DNA from: Umezawaea tangerina
Lineage (GTDB): Bacteria; Actinomycetota; Actinomycetes; Mycobacteriales; Pseudonocardiaceae
Reading direction: 5' to 3'
Length of the DNA: 64,000 bases
NCBI RefSeq assembly: GCF_003002815.1
Contig: NZ_PVTF01000022.1
Location: forward strand, 62,001 to 126,000
Below, piece by piece: positions 30,570-39,032 of this stretch (positions are counted from its first letter, which is position 1; each line of letters opens with the position of its first letter). A program made the position numbers and the translations under genes. The notes below the pieces were generated by a model. The model was not told the DNA's origin. It ran no database searches and worked only from the letters and a program-made list of their open reading frames with translations.

Positions 30570-31928
30570 ATGACCTCACGCCACACCGACATCCGTCCGG
30601 CGATACGACCCGCCGGTGAACCGTCCGCGTTCCTGGCCGCCTACCCCGGCTACGAGCTGACCCGCGGGCTGGACCGGTTGCGCCGCACGGAGTTCGCCTA
30701 CCTCGACGAGCAGAACCACCTGTACCTGGACTTCGCCGGGTCGGGTCTCGCCGCCACGGCGCAGCACCGCGCGCACCAGCACCGCGTGTCCGGTGTGGTC
30801 CCCGGTGGTCCGAGCACGACCGCCGCCGCCGTCGACCACGCGCGCCGCGCCGTGCTGCGGCACCTGAACGCCTCCCCGCAGGAGTACTCCGTCGTCTTCA
30901 CCGCCAACGCGACCGCCGCCGCCAGGCTGGTCGGCGAGCGGTACCCGTTCTCGCGCCACGGCAGGCTCGTGCTCACCTCCGACAACCACCAGTCGGTCAC
31001 CGCCCTGCGCGGTTTCGCCAAGGCGGCGCACGCCGAGACCACCGTGATCTCCACCCAGCGCCCGGATCTGCGCATCTCGACCAGCACCGTCATCGCCGCC
31101 CTCGGCCGCAAGCGCCCCGAGCGCAAACGCGGCCTCTTCGCCTTCCCGGCCCAGAGCGGGTTCTCCGGTGTCCAGCACGCGCTGGGCTGGATCGACATCG
31201 CCCGCGACCGCGGCTACGACGTCCTGCTCGACGCGGCCGCCTACCTCCCCACCAACACCCTCGACCTCAGCCTCGTGCGCCCCGACTTCGTCACCGTCAG
31301 CTGGTACAAGGTCTTCGGCTACCCCACCGGCGTCGGCTGCCTCGTCATCCGCAACGACGCCCTCTCCCGCCTCACCAAGGCCCCGCTCGAGGAAGGCGTC
31401 GACCTCCACTCCGTCCCCGACGTCGAAGTCGGCCTGTCCTTGCTGGCCGACAACGGCGTCGAGCTCATCTCCCGCCGCGTCCGCTACCTCACCGGCTGGT
31501 TCCTCGACCGCCTCACCACCCTCCGCCACGGCAACGGCACCCCCATGACCCGCGTCTACGGCCCCACCACCACCCTCGCCAGGGGCGCCACCGTCAGCTT
31601 CAACCTCCTCGACCCCGCAGGCCACGTCATCGACCTCAAGATCGTCGCCGACGAAGCCGCCTCCGCGGGCATCTCCCTCCACACCGGCCCTTCCGGCACC
31701 CCCAACGCCGGCACCAACGCCTCCGAACTCTGCCCCCGCTCCCTCCGCGCCCTCCTCAAGCACGGCACCAAACACGTCGGCGAACCCATCGACACAGCCG
31801 GCCTCCCCACCGACGGCACAATCCGCGTCTCCTTCGGCGCCCCTTCAGCAATCCGCGACGTAGAACGCTTCATCGCATTCCTCGAACGCCACTACGAAGA
31901 CCGCTTCACCGGCGACCTCACAACCTGA
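30570..31928 (+). CDS. Class V aminotransferase-fold PLP enzyme, MOCOS-like
   Basis: 452-residue PLP-dependent enzyme. The cofactor lysine is in SWYKVFGYPTGVGCLVI, closely like the N-terminal domain of molybdenum cofactor sulfurases, and other class V blocks are present (LYLDFAGSGLAATA, VVFTANATAAARLVG, DVLLDAAAYLPTNTLDLS). At the position where MOCOS proteins carry the persulfide cysteine (around TGCFCNPGA) this protein reads LHTGPSGTPNAG, with the nearest cysteine several residues later. It may therefore not be a sulfurase. ATG 30570 has GGAG at 30561-30564. C-ending codons dominate its second half. Confidence 0.8.
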   Translation: MTSRHTDIRPAIRPAGEPSAFLAAYPGYELTRGLDRLRRTEFAYLDEQNHLYLDFAGSGLAATAQHRAHQHRVSGVVPGGPSTTAAAVDHARRAVLRHLNASPQEYSVVFTANATAAARLVGERYPFSRHGRLVLTSDNHQSVTALRGFAKAAHAETTVISTQRPDLRISTSTVIAALGRKRPERKRGLFAFPAQSGFSGVQHALGWIDIARDRGYDVLLDAAAYLPTNTLDLSLVRPDFVTVSWYKVFGYPTGVGCLVIRNDALSRLTKAPLEEGVDLHSVPDVEVGLSLLADNGVELISRRVRYLTGWFLDRLTTLRHGNGTPMTRVYGPTTTLARGATVSFNLLDPAGHVIDLKIVADEAASAGISLHTGPSGTPNAGTNASELCPRSLRALLKHGTKHVGEPIDTAGLPTDGTIRVSFGAPSAIRDVERFIAFLERHYEDRFTGDLTT

Positions 31929-31996
31929 AGAACAAGAACAAAACCCAAGCCACAGCACCAGCAAACCCACCAACCCCACCAAGCCCACCCCGTTGG

Positions 31997-32169
31997 GCGA
32001 AGCCCGCCAGCGCGCATCCGGCGCGAAGCGCCTGGGGCCTTGTCCGCCGCGCAGCAAGGATGCCCTGTCCGACGCGAAGCGCGGATGCCCCGCCCAACGG
32101 CGAAGCCGAGGATGCTTGGTCAGGCGAAGCCTGATGCCTGAGTCGAGCGCAGCTCGATGCTGGCGAAGC
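31997..32169. repeat. Periodic array of eight GCGNAGC mini-hairpins
   Basis: GCGAAGC or GCGCAGC starts at 31997, 32023, 32049, 32074, 32100, 32124, 32147 and 32163, a spacing of 23-26 bases except for the last. Flanking arms differ yet stay complementary in most units (GG/CC, CGG/CCG-type, CAG/CTG, TCGA/TCGA, TG/CA). Between several units lies (G)GATGC. GNA-loop hairpins of this sequence are exceptionally stable as DNA. The array lies in a 443-base gap between convergent genes. Confidence 0.88.
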
Positions 32170-32206
32170 CAGACTTCCCCTCTGCCCCCGATCCACAGCG
32201 CCCTCC

Positions 32207-32261
32207 TGCCCGATCTTCGTTGTCAAGACAGCTTTATCGTCTTGACAACGAAGATCGGGCA
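32207..32261. repeat. 23-bp perfect stem-loop
   Basis: Bases 32207-32229 and 32239-32261 are perfectly complementary with a 9-base loop (AGCTTTATC). The stem is less GC-rich than its surroundings. It follows the mini-hairpin array and lies before the stop of the leftward response regulator. It could be a bidirectional terminator or a small-RNA precursor. The remaining bases to 32371 contain only minor GC-rich dyads. Confidence 0.88.
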
Positions 32262-32371
32262 TTGAGACAATCGCGCGCCGGGGGCCGGGCTTCACCAGTT
32301 GGTGGGACGGCTGATAGCCGCGCTTCGCACGGTGAGAGGGCCGGAAACCGCGCCCCACCACAGGGAACCCC

Positions 32372-33022
32372 CTACCGCGCCACCAACCCATTCAAATGCG
32401 CGTAAACCACCGCATGCACCCGATCCCTCAACCCCAACTTCGCCAAGATCCGCGACACATGCGTCTTCACCGTCTCATCCCCCACGTGCAGCTCCGCCGC
32501 GATCTCCGCATTCGTATAAGCCGCCGCCACCAGCAGCAGCACTTCCCTCTCCCGCACCGTCAACTGCTCCAACCCCGGCGCACTCGTCGCAGGCGCGATG
32601 CTGCTCGCGAACCTTGCCACCAACCTCTGCGTCACCGAAGGATCGATCAACGCGTCCCCCCGCGCGGCCACCCGGATCGCCCCGATCAGCTCTTCCGGCG
32701 GCAGGCTCTTGAGCAGGAACCCGCTGGCCCCGGCGTTGAGCGCCCGGTACACGTACTCGTCGCTGTCGTAGGTCGTCAGCACCACGACCTTCGTCCGGTT
32801 GTCCGGTGCCGCCAGGATCGCCTCGGTGGCGCTGAGCCCGTCCAGTTTCGGCATCCGGATGTCCAGCACGGCCACGTCCGGTCGCAGCCGCGCCACTTCG
32901 GCGACCGCCGCCCGCCCGTCCGCCACCTCGCCCACGCAGTCCAGGTCCGGCTGGGTGTCCAGGATCGCCCGCATCCCGGAGCGCAGCATCGCGTGGTCGT
33001 CGGCGAGCAGCACGCGCAACAT
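32372..33022 (-). CDS. NarL/LuxR-type response regulator
   Basis: 216-residue response regulator. The receiver domain has the acidic pair (LLADDHAMLRSGM), the phosphoacceptor aspartate in DVAVLDIRMPKLDG, and the T/K switch residues (VVVLTTYDSDEYVYRAL, FLLKSLPPEEL). The C-terminal LuxR helix-turn-helix is LTVREREVLLLVAAAYTNAEIAAEL and so on. The ATG overlaps by one base the stop of its kinase gene, so the two form a coupled pair. The 3' part is C-rich on the plus strand, continuing the skew of the repeat gap. Confidence 0.93.
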   Translation of the reverse strand: MLRVLLADDHAMLRSGMRAILDTQPDLDCVGEVADGRAAVAEVARLRPDVAVLDIRMPKLDGLSATEAILAAPDNRTKVVVLTTYDSDEYVYRALNAGASGFLLKSLPPEELIGAIRVAARGDALIDPSVTQRLVARFASSIAPATSAPGLEQLTVREREVLLLVAAAYTNAEIAAELHVGDETVKTHVSRILAKLGLRDRVHAVVYAHLNGLVAR

Positions 33023-34221
33023 CAAGCTCCTGCCTCCAGGGGGAACGCCACGGCGGTCCGCCACGTCCGGCCGTCCGCTTCGAGTCCGCAGGTGGTCACC
33101 CCGGCGAACAGCCGGGCCCGGTTCCGGATCCCCTCCAGGCCCCTGCGGTGCCCGCCGTCGGGGTGCCCACCTCCGGGGCGCGGTACCACCGCGTCGGGCA
33201 TCCGGTTCGTCGTCGTCAGTGCCAGCGAGGTCGTCCGGTAGGCCAGTTCCACGTCGACCCCGGACGGGTCGCCGTGCCGCAGGGCGTTGGTCAGCATCTC
33301 CTGCACGATCCGGTACACCGTCACCCCCAACGACTCCGGCAGTTCGCACGGCACCCCGGACGTGGTGAACCTGGCCGGTATCCCCGCCGCCCGCACCCCG
33401 TCGAACAGCTCGTCGAGGTTGTCCAGCCCCGGTTGCCGGGTGCCGTCGGTGTCGTCGCCGTGCAGCAGGTCCAGCAGGTGCCTCAGGTCCACCATCGCCG
33501 CCCGGCTCGCGGTCTCCACCGCGCTCAGCGACGTGGCCAGCCGGTCGTTGCCGGGCTCCAGCCCGAGTCTGGCCGCGCCCGCGTGCAGGTTGATCGCGCT
33601 CACGTGGTGCGCGATCACGTCGTGCAGGTCGCGGGCGATCGAGCTGCGCTCGGCGGCGAGCGCGTTGGCCAGCGCCTCCTGGGCGTCCCGGCGCTCGCGT
33701 TCGGACCGCTGGTCCAGCTCGGCGAGGTAGTTGCGGTGGGCGGAGGTGTAGCGGCCGACCATCCACGGCAGCAGGGCGGTGGTGAGGCCGCCGACCAGCA
33801 GGACCCTGGGGTTGGCCAGACCGTGGTTGACCGCCAGGTACGCGCCGACCACGCCCGCCAGCAGCGCGCCCAGCGCGGCGAACGCGGGCGGTCCCAGCAG
33901 CCAGGCGCCTGCCCGGTAGCCGGCGATCATCATGCCCGCCTCGTTCGAGCAGCACTTCAGCGGCCGGTCCAGCAGCACCGGGATCCCCGCCTGGACGACG
34001 GCGTGCGCGACGGCCACCACTCCCGACAGCCGCGCCGGACCGGCCAGCGCGAGGTCGACGACCGCGATCGCGCCGACGCACGCCCACTGCAGGGCGGTGA
34101 GCGGACCCGTCGCCCTGAGCAGGAAGTGGGACACGTCCGCGACCACGCACACCAGCGCGACCAGCAGCGTCTGCCGGGTCAGCGACAGCATCGGGTCGTC
34201 CGAGCGCATCAGTCCCCCCAT
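33022..34221 (-). CDS. Sensor histidine kinase (HisKA_3 type)
   Basis: About 399-residue membrane kinase. Five to six N-terminal helices carry little extracellular sequence. A cysteine pair (RPLKCCSNEAG) lies between helices and could be the sensing element. The phosphoacceptor is in SSIARDLHDVIAHHVSAINLH, and the ATPase N-box is VQEMLTNALRHG. ATG 34221 or 34209 is likely; the frame extends to 34284. It probably phosphorylates the regulator encoded immediately downstream. The pair is divergent from the envelope operon at 34377, a natural target. Confidence 0.9.
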   Translation of the reverse strand: MGGLMRSDDPMLSLTRQTLLVALVCVVADVSHFLLRATGPLTALQWACVGAIAVVDLALAGPARLSGVVAVAHAVVQAGIPVLLDRPLKCCSNEAGMMIAGYRAGAWLLGPPAFAALGALLAGVVGAYLAVNHGLANPRVLLVGGLTTALLPWMVGRYTSAHRNYLAELDQRSERERRDAQEALANALAAERSSIARDLHDVIAHHVSAINLHAGAARLGLEPGNDRLATSLSAVETASRAAMVDLRHLLDLLHGDDTDGTRQPGLDNLDELFDGVRAAGIPARFTTSGVPCELPESLGVTVYRIVQEMLTNALRHGDPSGVDVELAYRTTSLALTTTNRMPDAVVPRPGGGHPDGGHRRGLEGIRNRARLFAGVTTCGLEADGRTWRTAVAFPLEAGA

Positions 34222-34376
34222 CACAGCGGCGATTCTGCGCCACCACCCGCCGCGCACGAGTCCCCCGCCAGGGGGATCCACCACCCCCCAGGGTCGGGGG
34301 TCCCTCTCACGGGGGAGGCCCGTTCACCCGGCACCGTGACGCCTCCCCGGTGCTCCCGGCCCTAGGTTCATCCGCG

Positions 34377-35723
34377 ATGAGAACACTCCTGGTGGTCCTC
34401 TGCGCGATCGGTCTCGCTTGGGGCACAACACTTCCCGCCTCGGCCGACGGCGCGCAGGACGGCGCCGACGTGCAGGTGGCGCAGACGCTCGGCGCGCGGG
34501 AGCTGACCGTGGTCATCCGGCGGGTCGAGCCCGTGCCGGGTCCGGTGCACGTCGAGGTGGTCACGCACGCGGGCACGCCGGCGGGTGAGCTGGCGCTGCG
34601 GCTGAGCCAGGACGGCGCGGTGGTCAGCGAAGCGAAGGTCGTGCTCGGCGCGACCCCCGGTTTCCACGGCGCGACGCTGCGGGTCAGCGGCCCCGGTCCG
34701 TGGGAGCTGGCGGTCGACGACGGCGTGCGGGTCGCGACGATCCCGTTCGTGGTGCCCGCGCGGGTGATGTCGCCGTGGCAGAACGCCGCGTACGGCGGGT
34801 TCGTGGCCGCGGGTGTGCTCCTGCTGGTGTCGCTGCTGGTCGCGGTGCGCGGTCACGGCCGCGCGGCGCTCGTGCCCGCGGGCGGGGTGGTCGCGGCGCT
34901 GGCCGTGGCGGTCACCGCCGCGCTGCTGTCCGCGAGCATCCCGCCGCCCGCCCCGCCGGGCCGCGACCTGGACCCGACCGTGGACAACGTCACCGACCCC
35001 TACGCGGCGACGCCACCGTCCACAACGGACTACTCCCGACCGCCGGTGAACCTGGTGGCCACCAGGGACGGGGACCTCCGGCTGACCATGACCGACGGGT
35101 CGACCGGCCGTCCGGTCGACGACCTGCTGGTGCACGACAACGCGCTGGTGCACCTCGGGGTCGTGTCGCCGTCGGGCAGGCTGTGGCACCTGCACCCGGT
35201 CCGGGTCGGGCCGGGCGACTACCGGGTCGCCCTGGACACCCCGGAGACCGGCCGGTACGCGGTGGCCGCCGAGATCGCCCGGCGCGGCGGCGGCAGGCAG
35301 CTGCTGCGGACCACGATCGCCCTCGACGCCACCGGCACGTCCGCGCCCGCCACCGAGTCCGTCGAGCTGGTCAGGAAGATCGCCGAGGCGGGGTCGCCGA
35401 GCACCATCACCGCCAGGTTCGGCACACCGGACCTCCAGCCGTGGCTGGGGATGGTCGGCCACATGATCGTCACCGGTCCGGTCACCGGCGAGGTCGCGGA
35501 CGCGCCGGTGTGGGGGCACGTGCACTCGATGGCACCGCCGACGCCGGGGCGCCCGGACCGGCCGGACGAGAGCGTCGCGGCGTTCGGGCCGGACGTGCCG
35601 TTCACCTACACGTTCCCGCTGCCCGGCCGGTACCTCGTGTGGGTGCAGGCCGAACGCGGCTACTCGGTGCGCACCGTGCCCGCCGTGGTCGACGTGCCCG
35701 CGGCCGAGGGGGCGACCAGGTGA
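34377..35723 (+). CDS. Exported/membrane protein with His-Met-rich C-terminus
   Basis: 448-residue envelope protein. A signal peptide (LLVVLCAIGLAWGTTLPASA) precedes a beta-rich domain of about 110 residues, then two membrane helices (about 145-165 and 175-195) and a large extracellular domain. The latter carries RLWHLHPVRV, LGMVGHMIVTG and WGHVHSMAPP, a His/Met pattern like periplasmic copper-handling proteins. First gene of a tightly coupled four-gene operon; the stop overlaps the next GTG. Metal handling is inferred from residues only, and I know no named family for the whole. Confidence 0.65.
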   Translation: MRTLLVVLCAIGLAWGTTLPASADGAQDGADVQVAQTLGARELTVVIRRVEPVPGPVHVEVVTHAGTPAGELALRLSQDGAVVSEAKVVLGATPGFHGATLRVSGPGPWELAVDDGVRVATIPFVVPARVMSPWQNAAYGGFVAAGVLLLVSLLVAVRGHGRAALVPAGGVVAALAVAVTAALLSASIPPPAPPGRDLDPTVDNVTDPYAATPPSTTDYSRPPVNLVATRDGDLRLTMTDGSTGRPVDDLLVHDNALVHLGVVSPSGRLWHLHPVRVGPGDYRVALDTPETGRYAVAAEIARRGGGRQLLRTTIALDATGTSAPATESVELVRKIAEAGSPSTITARFGTPDLQPWLGMVGHMIVTGPVTGEVADAPVWGHVHSMAPPTPGRPDRPDESVAAFGPDVPFTYTFPLPGRYLVWVQAERGYSVRTVPAVVDVPAAEGATR

Positions 35724-36124
35724 ACCGGAACGCGATCTTCGGGGCGGCCGCGCTGGTGGCGCTGGCCGCCGTGCTGGCGGTGGCCTTCTGGCCCGCCGCC
35801 GACGTCCCGGCCACCGCCAAGGCCTCCACCGCGCGGTACACCGTCCGGCTCTCGGTGGACGACCCGCGCAGCGGCCCGAACTCCATCGGGCTGGAGGTCA
35901 CCGACCCGGACGGCGGACCCGCGGCCCCGCAGGAGGTCACCGTCGAACCGGTGATGCCGCAGATGGGCCACGCCTACCCGCCCGTCACGGCCACGGCCGA
36001 GGGGCCGGGCCGGTTCCGCGCCGCCGCCACCGACCTGCCGATGGCCGGGGCGTGGCAGATCACCGTCTCGCTGCGCGACGCGGGCGGTGTCGACCAAGTC
36101 GTCCTACCGCTGCTGGTGAAGTGA
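35720..36124 (+). CDS. Membrane-anchored YtkA/FixH-like domain protein
   Basis: 134-residue protein with an N-terminal signal-anchor helix and one extracellular beta-sandwich of the YtkA/FixH-like type: RYTVRLSVDDPRSGPNSIGLEV, the Met/His loop EPVMPQMGHAYPPVTATAEG, and LPMAGAWQITVSLRD. The MPQMGH-type loop is seen in domains that accompany copper proteins such as CopC/PCuAC neighbours. GTG 35720 overlaps the upstream stop by four bases. Confidence 0.75.
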   Translation: MNRNAIFGAAALVALAAVLAVAFWPAADVPATAKASTARYTVRLSVDDPRSGPNSIGLEVTDPDGGPAAPQEVTVEPVMPQMGHAYPPVTATAEGPGRFRAAATDLPMAGAWQITVSLRDAGGVDQVVLPLLVK

Positions 36125-36138
36125 CAATGGGGAGAGAG

Positions 36139-37290
36139 ATGGATCTGACAGCTCCGGGGGCCACCGCGGCCACCCGAGTGGAACCCGCCAAGACCAGGAC
36201 CGCGCGCCGCGGCGTGCCCGCGGCGGCCTTCGTGCTCGGCGGCACGGTGCTCTCGCTGGTCGGGCTGACCTGGGACGTCCAGTGGCACAACGACGTCGGC
36301 CCGGACACGTTCTTCACGCTGCCGCACCTGCTGCTGTACTCCGGCAGCGCGTTCTCCGGCCTGGCGAGCCTGTTCGTCGTGCTCGCGACGACCGCCGCCG
36401 AACGCGCGGGACGCCCGGTGGACCCGCTCGTCGGCGGTCGGGCGGTCGGCGTGTTCGGCCGCACGTTCGCGGCACCGGTCGGCTACCTGGTCTCCGGCAT
36501 CGGCGCGGCGTCGTTCCTGCTCTACGGCCTGTGGGACCAGTGGTGGCACAGCCTGTACGGGTTCGACGCGGTCATCTCGTCGCCGCCGCACATCGGGCTG
36601 CTGCTGTCGATCACGATCACGATGGTCGGCACCGTCATGGTGTTCGCCACGGTCCGCGCGCGGCGCTGGGGCGCGGGCTGGACGCTGGTCGCCTTGGCGG
36701 TCCTGCTCGTGTTCAGCATGGTCACCACGCTCGGCCTGCAGCAGGTGAACGGCGGCGCCGTCGACGCGGTCACGGTCGGCGGGGCGTTCGTGGGCGTGCT
36801 GTTCGTGGTCATGGGCGCCCGCGTGCTCGACCGACCGGGCGGCGCCCTGGGCGTCACCGTCGTGGTGGCGCTGGTCCAGGCCGTGTTCTGGTGGTTCTCG
36901 CCGTGGGCCTCGCGGGTCTACGCGGAGGCCATCGGACTGCCGATGCGCGACAAGGTCTCGCTCGCGCCCTCGTTGCCCTCGCTGATCCCGATGTGCCTGC
37001 TCGCGGTGGGCGTGCTGGTCGAGGTGGTGTTCCTCGTCGCCCGGCGCGGCGGCCGGTCGCCGAAGCTGTTCGGCCTCCTCGCCGGTGGTGCCGGCGGCCT
37101 GCTGGTGGCCGCGCTGGCACCCGTCCAACGCGGGTGGCTCTACTCGATCGGCCTCCCCCCGGTGTCCGGTGTGGTCGCCACGGCGGTCGCGGGCGCGGTC
37201 TTCGGCGCGGTGGCGGGCTTCCTCGGCATGCGGTTCGGCGGGATGCTGCGGCACCTCGCCCCGGTTCAGGACAGGGCGGTGGCGGCATGA
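36139..37290 (+). CDS. Polytopic membrane protein with conserved His pattern
   Basis: 383-residue membrane protein with about nine to ten helices. Conserved-looking histidines sit at helix edges (WDVQWHNDVGPDTFFTLPHLLLYSG in pieces, DQWWHSLYGFDA, SPPHIGLLLS), a pattern seen in uncharacterised integral proteins next to copper or cytochrome-oxidase genes. ATG 36139 follows GGGGAG at a normal distance; ATG 36127 is the alternative. Third gene of the operon; its stop overlaps the next ATG (ATGA). Function unknown. Confidence 0.7.
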   Translation: MDLTAPGATAATRVEPAKTRTARRGVPAAAFVLGGTVLSLVGLTWDVQWHNDVGPDTFFTLPHLLLYSGSAFSGLASLFVVLATTAAERAGRPVDPLVGGRAVGVFGRTFAAPVGYLVSGIGAASFLLYGLWDQWWHSLYGFDAVISSPPHIGLLLSITITMVGTVMVFATVRARRWGAGWTLVALAVLLVFSMVTTLGLQQVNGGAVDAVTVGGAFVGVLFVVMGARVLDRPGGALGVTVVVALVQAVFWWFSPWASRVYAEAIGLPMRDKVSLAPSLPSLIPMCLLAVGVLVEVVFLVARRGGRSPKLFGLLAGGAGGLLVAALAPVQRGWLYSIGLPPVSGVVATAVAGAVFGAVAGFLGMRFGGMLRHLAPVQDRAVAA

Positions 37291-37808
37291 GGAAGACCGT
37301 GGTGGCGTTGCTGGGGGTGGTCGGGCTGCTGCTCGGCACGTCCGGGACCGCGCTGGCCTACGAGCCGGTGAACGTCGTGCACACCGAGCAGGTGCAGGTC
37401 GGCCCGTACGCGCTGACCGTCGGGTTCAGCACGTGGCCGGTGAAGGCGCTGCAGTCGCTGGACTTCACCTTCGTCCCCGAGGGCGGGATCGAGGGCAGGA
37501 CCGGCACGCTCGCGCAGGGCAAGCCCGGATCGCAGGTCCGGAAGATCAACCCGCTCGTCCGGCACCCGCGCAAGCTGGAGGTGTGGGGCCTCGACGTCAA
37601 GTCGCTGTCCGTGCCGGGCGACTGGAGGTTCGAGTTCACGATCGACGGGGCCGACGGGCCGGGCTCGGGTGTGCTGGTGCTGCCGGTCCACGAGCAGCCC
37701 GGTCCCCCGATGGGGTTGAGCTGGGCGATCAGCTCGCTGCCGCTGTTCGGGCTGGTGGCGCTCGTCGTGGTCGCGTGGCGACGCACACGTGAGGACACCT
37801 CGGTTTAG
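37287..37808 (+). CDS. Secreted beta-domain protein with C-terminal anchor
   Basis: 173-residue envelope protein. A signal peptide (VVALLGVVGLLLGTSGTALA) precedes a single beta-sandwich (VGPYALTVGFSTWPVKALQSLDFTF, EFTIDGADGPGSG) resembling the YtkA/FixH group, then a membrane helix (LPLFGLVALVVVAW) and a short basic cytoplasmic tail. Last gene of the four-gene operon. It probably acts with the two other exported proteins. Confidence 0.7.
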   Translation: MRKTVVALLGVVGLLLGTSGTALAYEPVNVVHTEQVQVGPYALTVGFSTWPVKALQSLDFTFVPEGGIEGRTGTLAQGKPGSQVRKINPLVRHPRKLEVWGLDVKSLSVPGDWRFEFTIDGADGPGSGVLVLPVHEQPGPPMGLSWAISSLPLFGLVALVVVAWRRTREDTSV

Positions 37809-37880
37809 TGCTGGGCGGCCTCCTGGGGAACACTGGTGGGGTCACCCCGACCGGCAGACAACCCCAGGAGGCCACCACTC

Positions 37881-39032
37881 GTGCGACGCCGGAGCATTGC
37901 GACGACGCTGGCCGCACTGGCCCTGGGCGCGATGCTCGCCGCCACGTTCCACCAGGAGGTGGCGCCGAAGCTCGGCATACCGGACATCGCCGCACCCCCC
38001 GCGGCCGGACCGGGTGGCACGCCGCAGGCCGCCGTGCCCACGGACCCGTGCTCGCCCGCCATCGCGGGACTCACGCCCCGGCAGCAGCTCGCCCAGCTCA
38101 TCCAGGTCGGGGTGAAGCCGGAGAACGCCGACGACGCGCTGGCGGTGGTGAACGCCGAGCAGGTCGGCGGCATCTTCATCGGCGGTGACGCGCCCGGTCT
38201 GCTGACCGGTGGCGCGCTCGCGCTGGTCAGGGCCGCGTCCAAGCTCCCCATCACGGTCTCGGTCGACGACGAGGGCGGCCGGGTGCAGCGGATCGACGAG
38301 CTGGAGGGCAACCTGCCCAGCGCCCGCGCGCTGGTCGCCGCGAACACCCCCGAGCAGGTGCGCGAGCTGGCCAAGACGCGCGGCGCCCAGCTGCGCGCCA
38401 GGGGCGTGACGATGGACCTCGCGCCGGTCGTGGACACCAGCTCGCAGCCCGACGACACGGTCATCGGCGACCGCTCGTGGAGCGACGACCCGGTCGTGGC
38501 CCGCAAGTACGCCGAGGCGTTCGCCGCCGGGCTGCGCGACTCGGGCGTCCAGGCCGTGCTCAAGCACTTCCCCGGTCACGGCGGTGCCAGCGGCGACTCC
38601 CACCAGGGGCTCGTCACCACCGCCCCGCTGGCCGCCCTCAAGGCCAAGGACCTGATCCCCTACCAGGACATCAAGACCTACGGCAAGGTCGCCGTGATGG
38701 TCGGCCACCTCGACGTGCCCGACCTCACCGCCGGCCAGCCCGCCACCCTGAGCCCGGCCGCCTACCAGCTGCTGCGCAAGGACTACGCGTTCGACGGCCT
38801 GGTGATGACCGACGACCTGGGCGCGATGAAGGCCGTGACGAACCTGGTCGACCTGCCCGAGGCCGTGCGGACCGCGCTGGCCGCGGGCGCCGACGTGGCG
38901 CTGTGGTCGACCGGCGGCCGGGTCGGCGAGGTGCTCGACGGGCTGGAGAAGGCCGTGGCCGACGGCGGGCTGCCCAAGGACCGGGTGGCGGAGGCGCTGC
39001 ACCGCGTGCTGCGTTCCAAGGGCCTGTGCTGA
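37881..39032 (+). CDS. Exported GH3 beta-N-acetylhexosaminidase (NagZ-like)
   Basis: 383-residue secreted or membrane-anchored glycosidase. After an N-terminal helix, the GH3 barrel shows VSVDDEGGRVQRI, the NagZ-type catalytic loop KHFPGHGGASGDSHQG with the Asp-His dyad, and the nucleophile in LVMTDDLGAM. Such enzymes cleave N-acetylglucosamine from cell-wall muropeptides or chitin fragments. AGGAGG (37866-37871) fixes the GTG at 37881. Its end overlaps by 7 bases a kinase-like gene. Confidence 0.9.
   Translation: MRRRSIATTLAALALGAMLAATFHQEVAPKLGIPDIAAPPAAGPGGTPQAAVPTDPCSPAIAGLTPRQQLAQLIQVGVKPENADDALAVVNAEQVGGIFIGGDAPGLLTGGALALVRAASKLPITVSVDDEGGRVQRIDELEGNLPSARALVAANTPEQVRELAKTRGAQLRARGVTMDLAPVVDTSSQPDDTVIGDRSWSDDPVVARKYAEAFAAGLRDSGVQAVLKHFPGHGGASGDSHQGLVTTAPLAALKAKDLIPYQDIKTYGKVAVMVGHLDVPDLTAGQPATLSPAAYQLLRKDYAFDGLVMTDDLGAMKAVTNLVDLPEAVRTALAAGADVALWSTGGRVGEVLDGLEKAVADGGLPKDRVAEALHRVLRSKGLC

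Noticed and set aside
31992-32173. CRISPR or tRNA-like cluster
   Set aside because: The periodic elements are tiny GNA-loop hairpins with changing arms. There is neither a repeat-spacer pattern nor a cloverleaf.
37729-38563. Minus-strand frames opposite the GH3 gene
   Set aside because: No ribosome site or homology; GH3 motifs on the plus strand are unambiguous.
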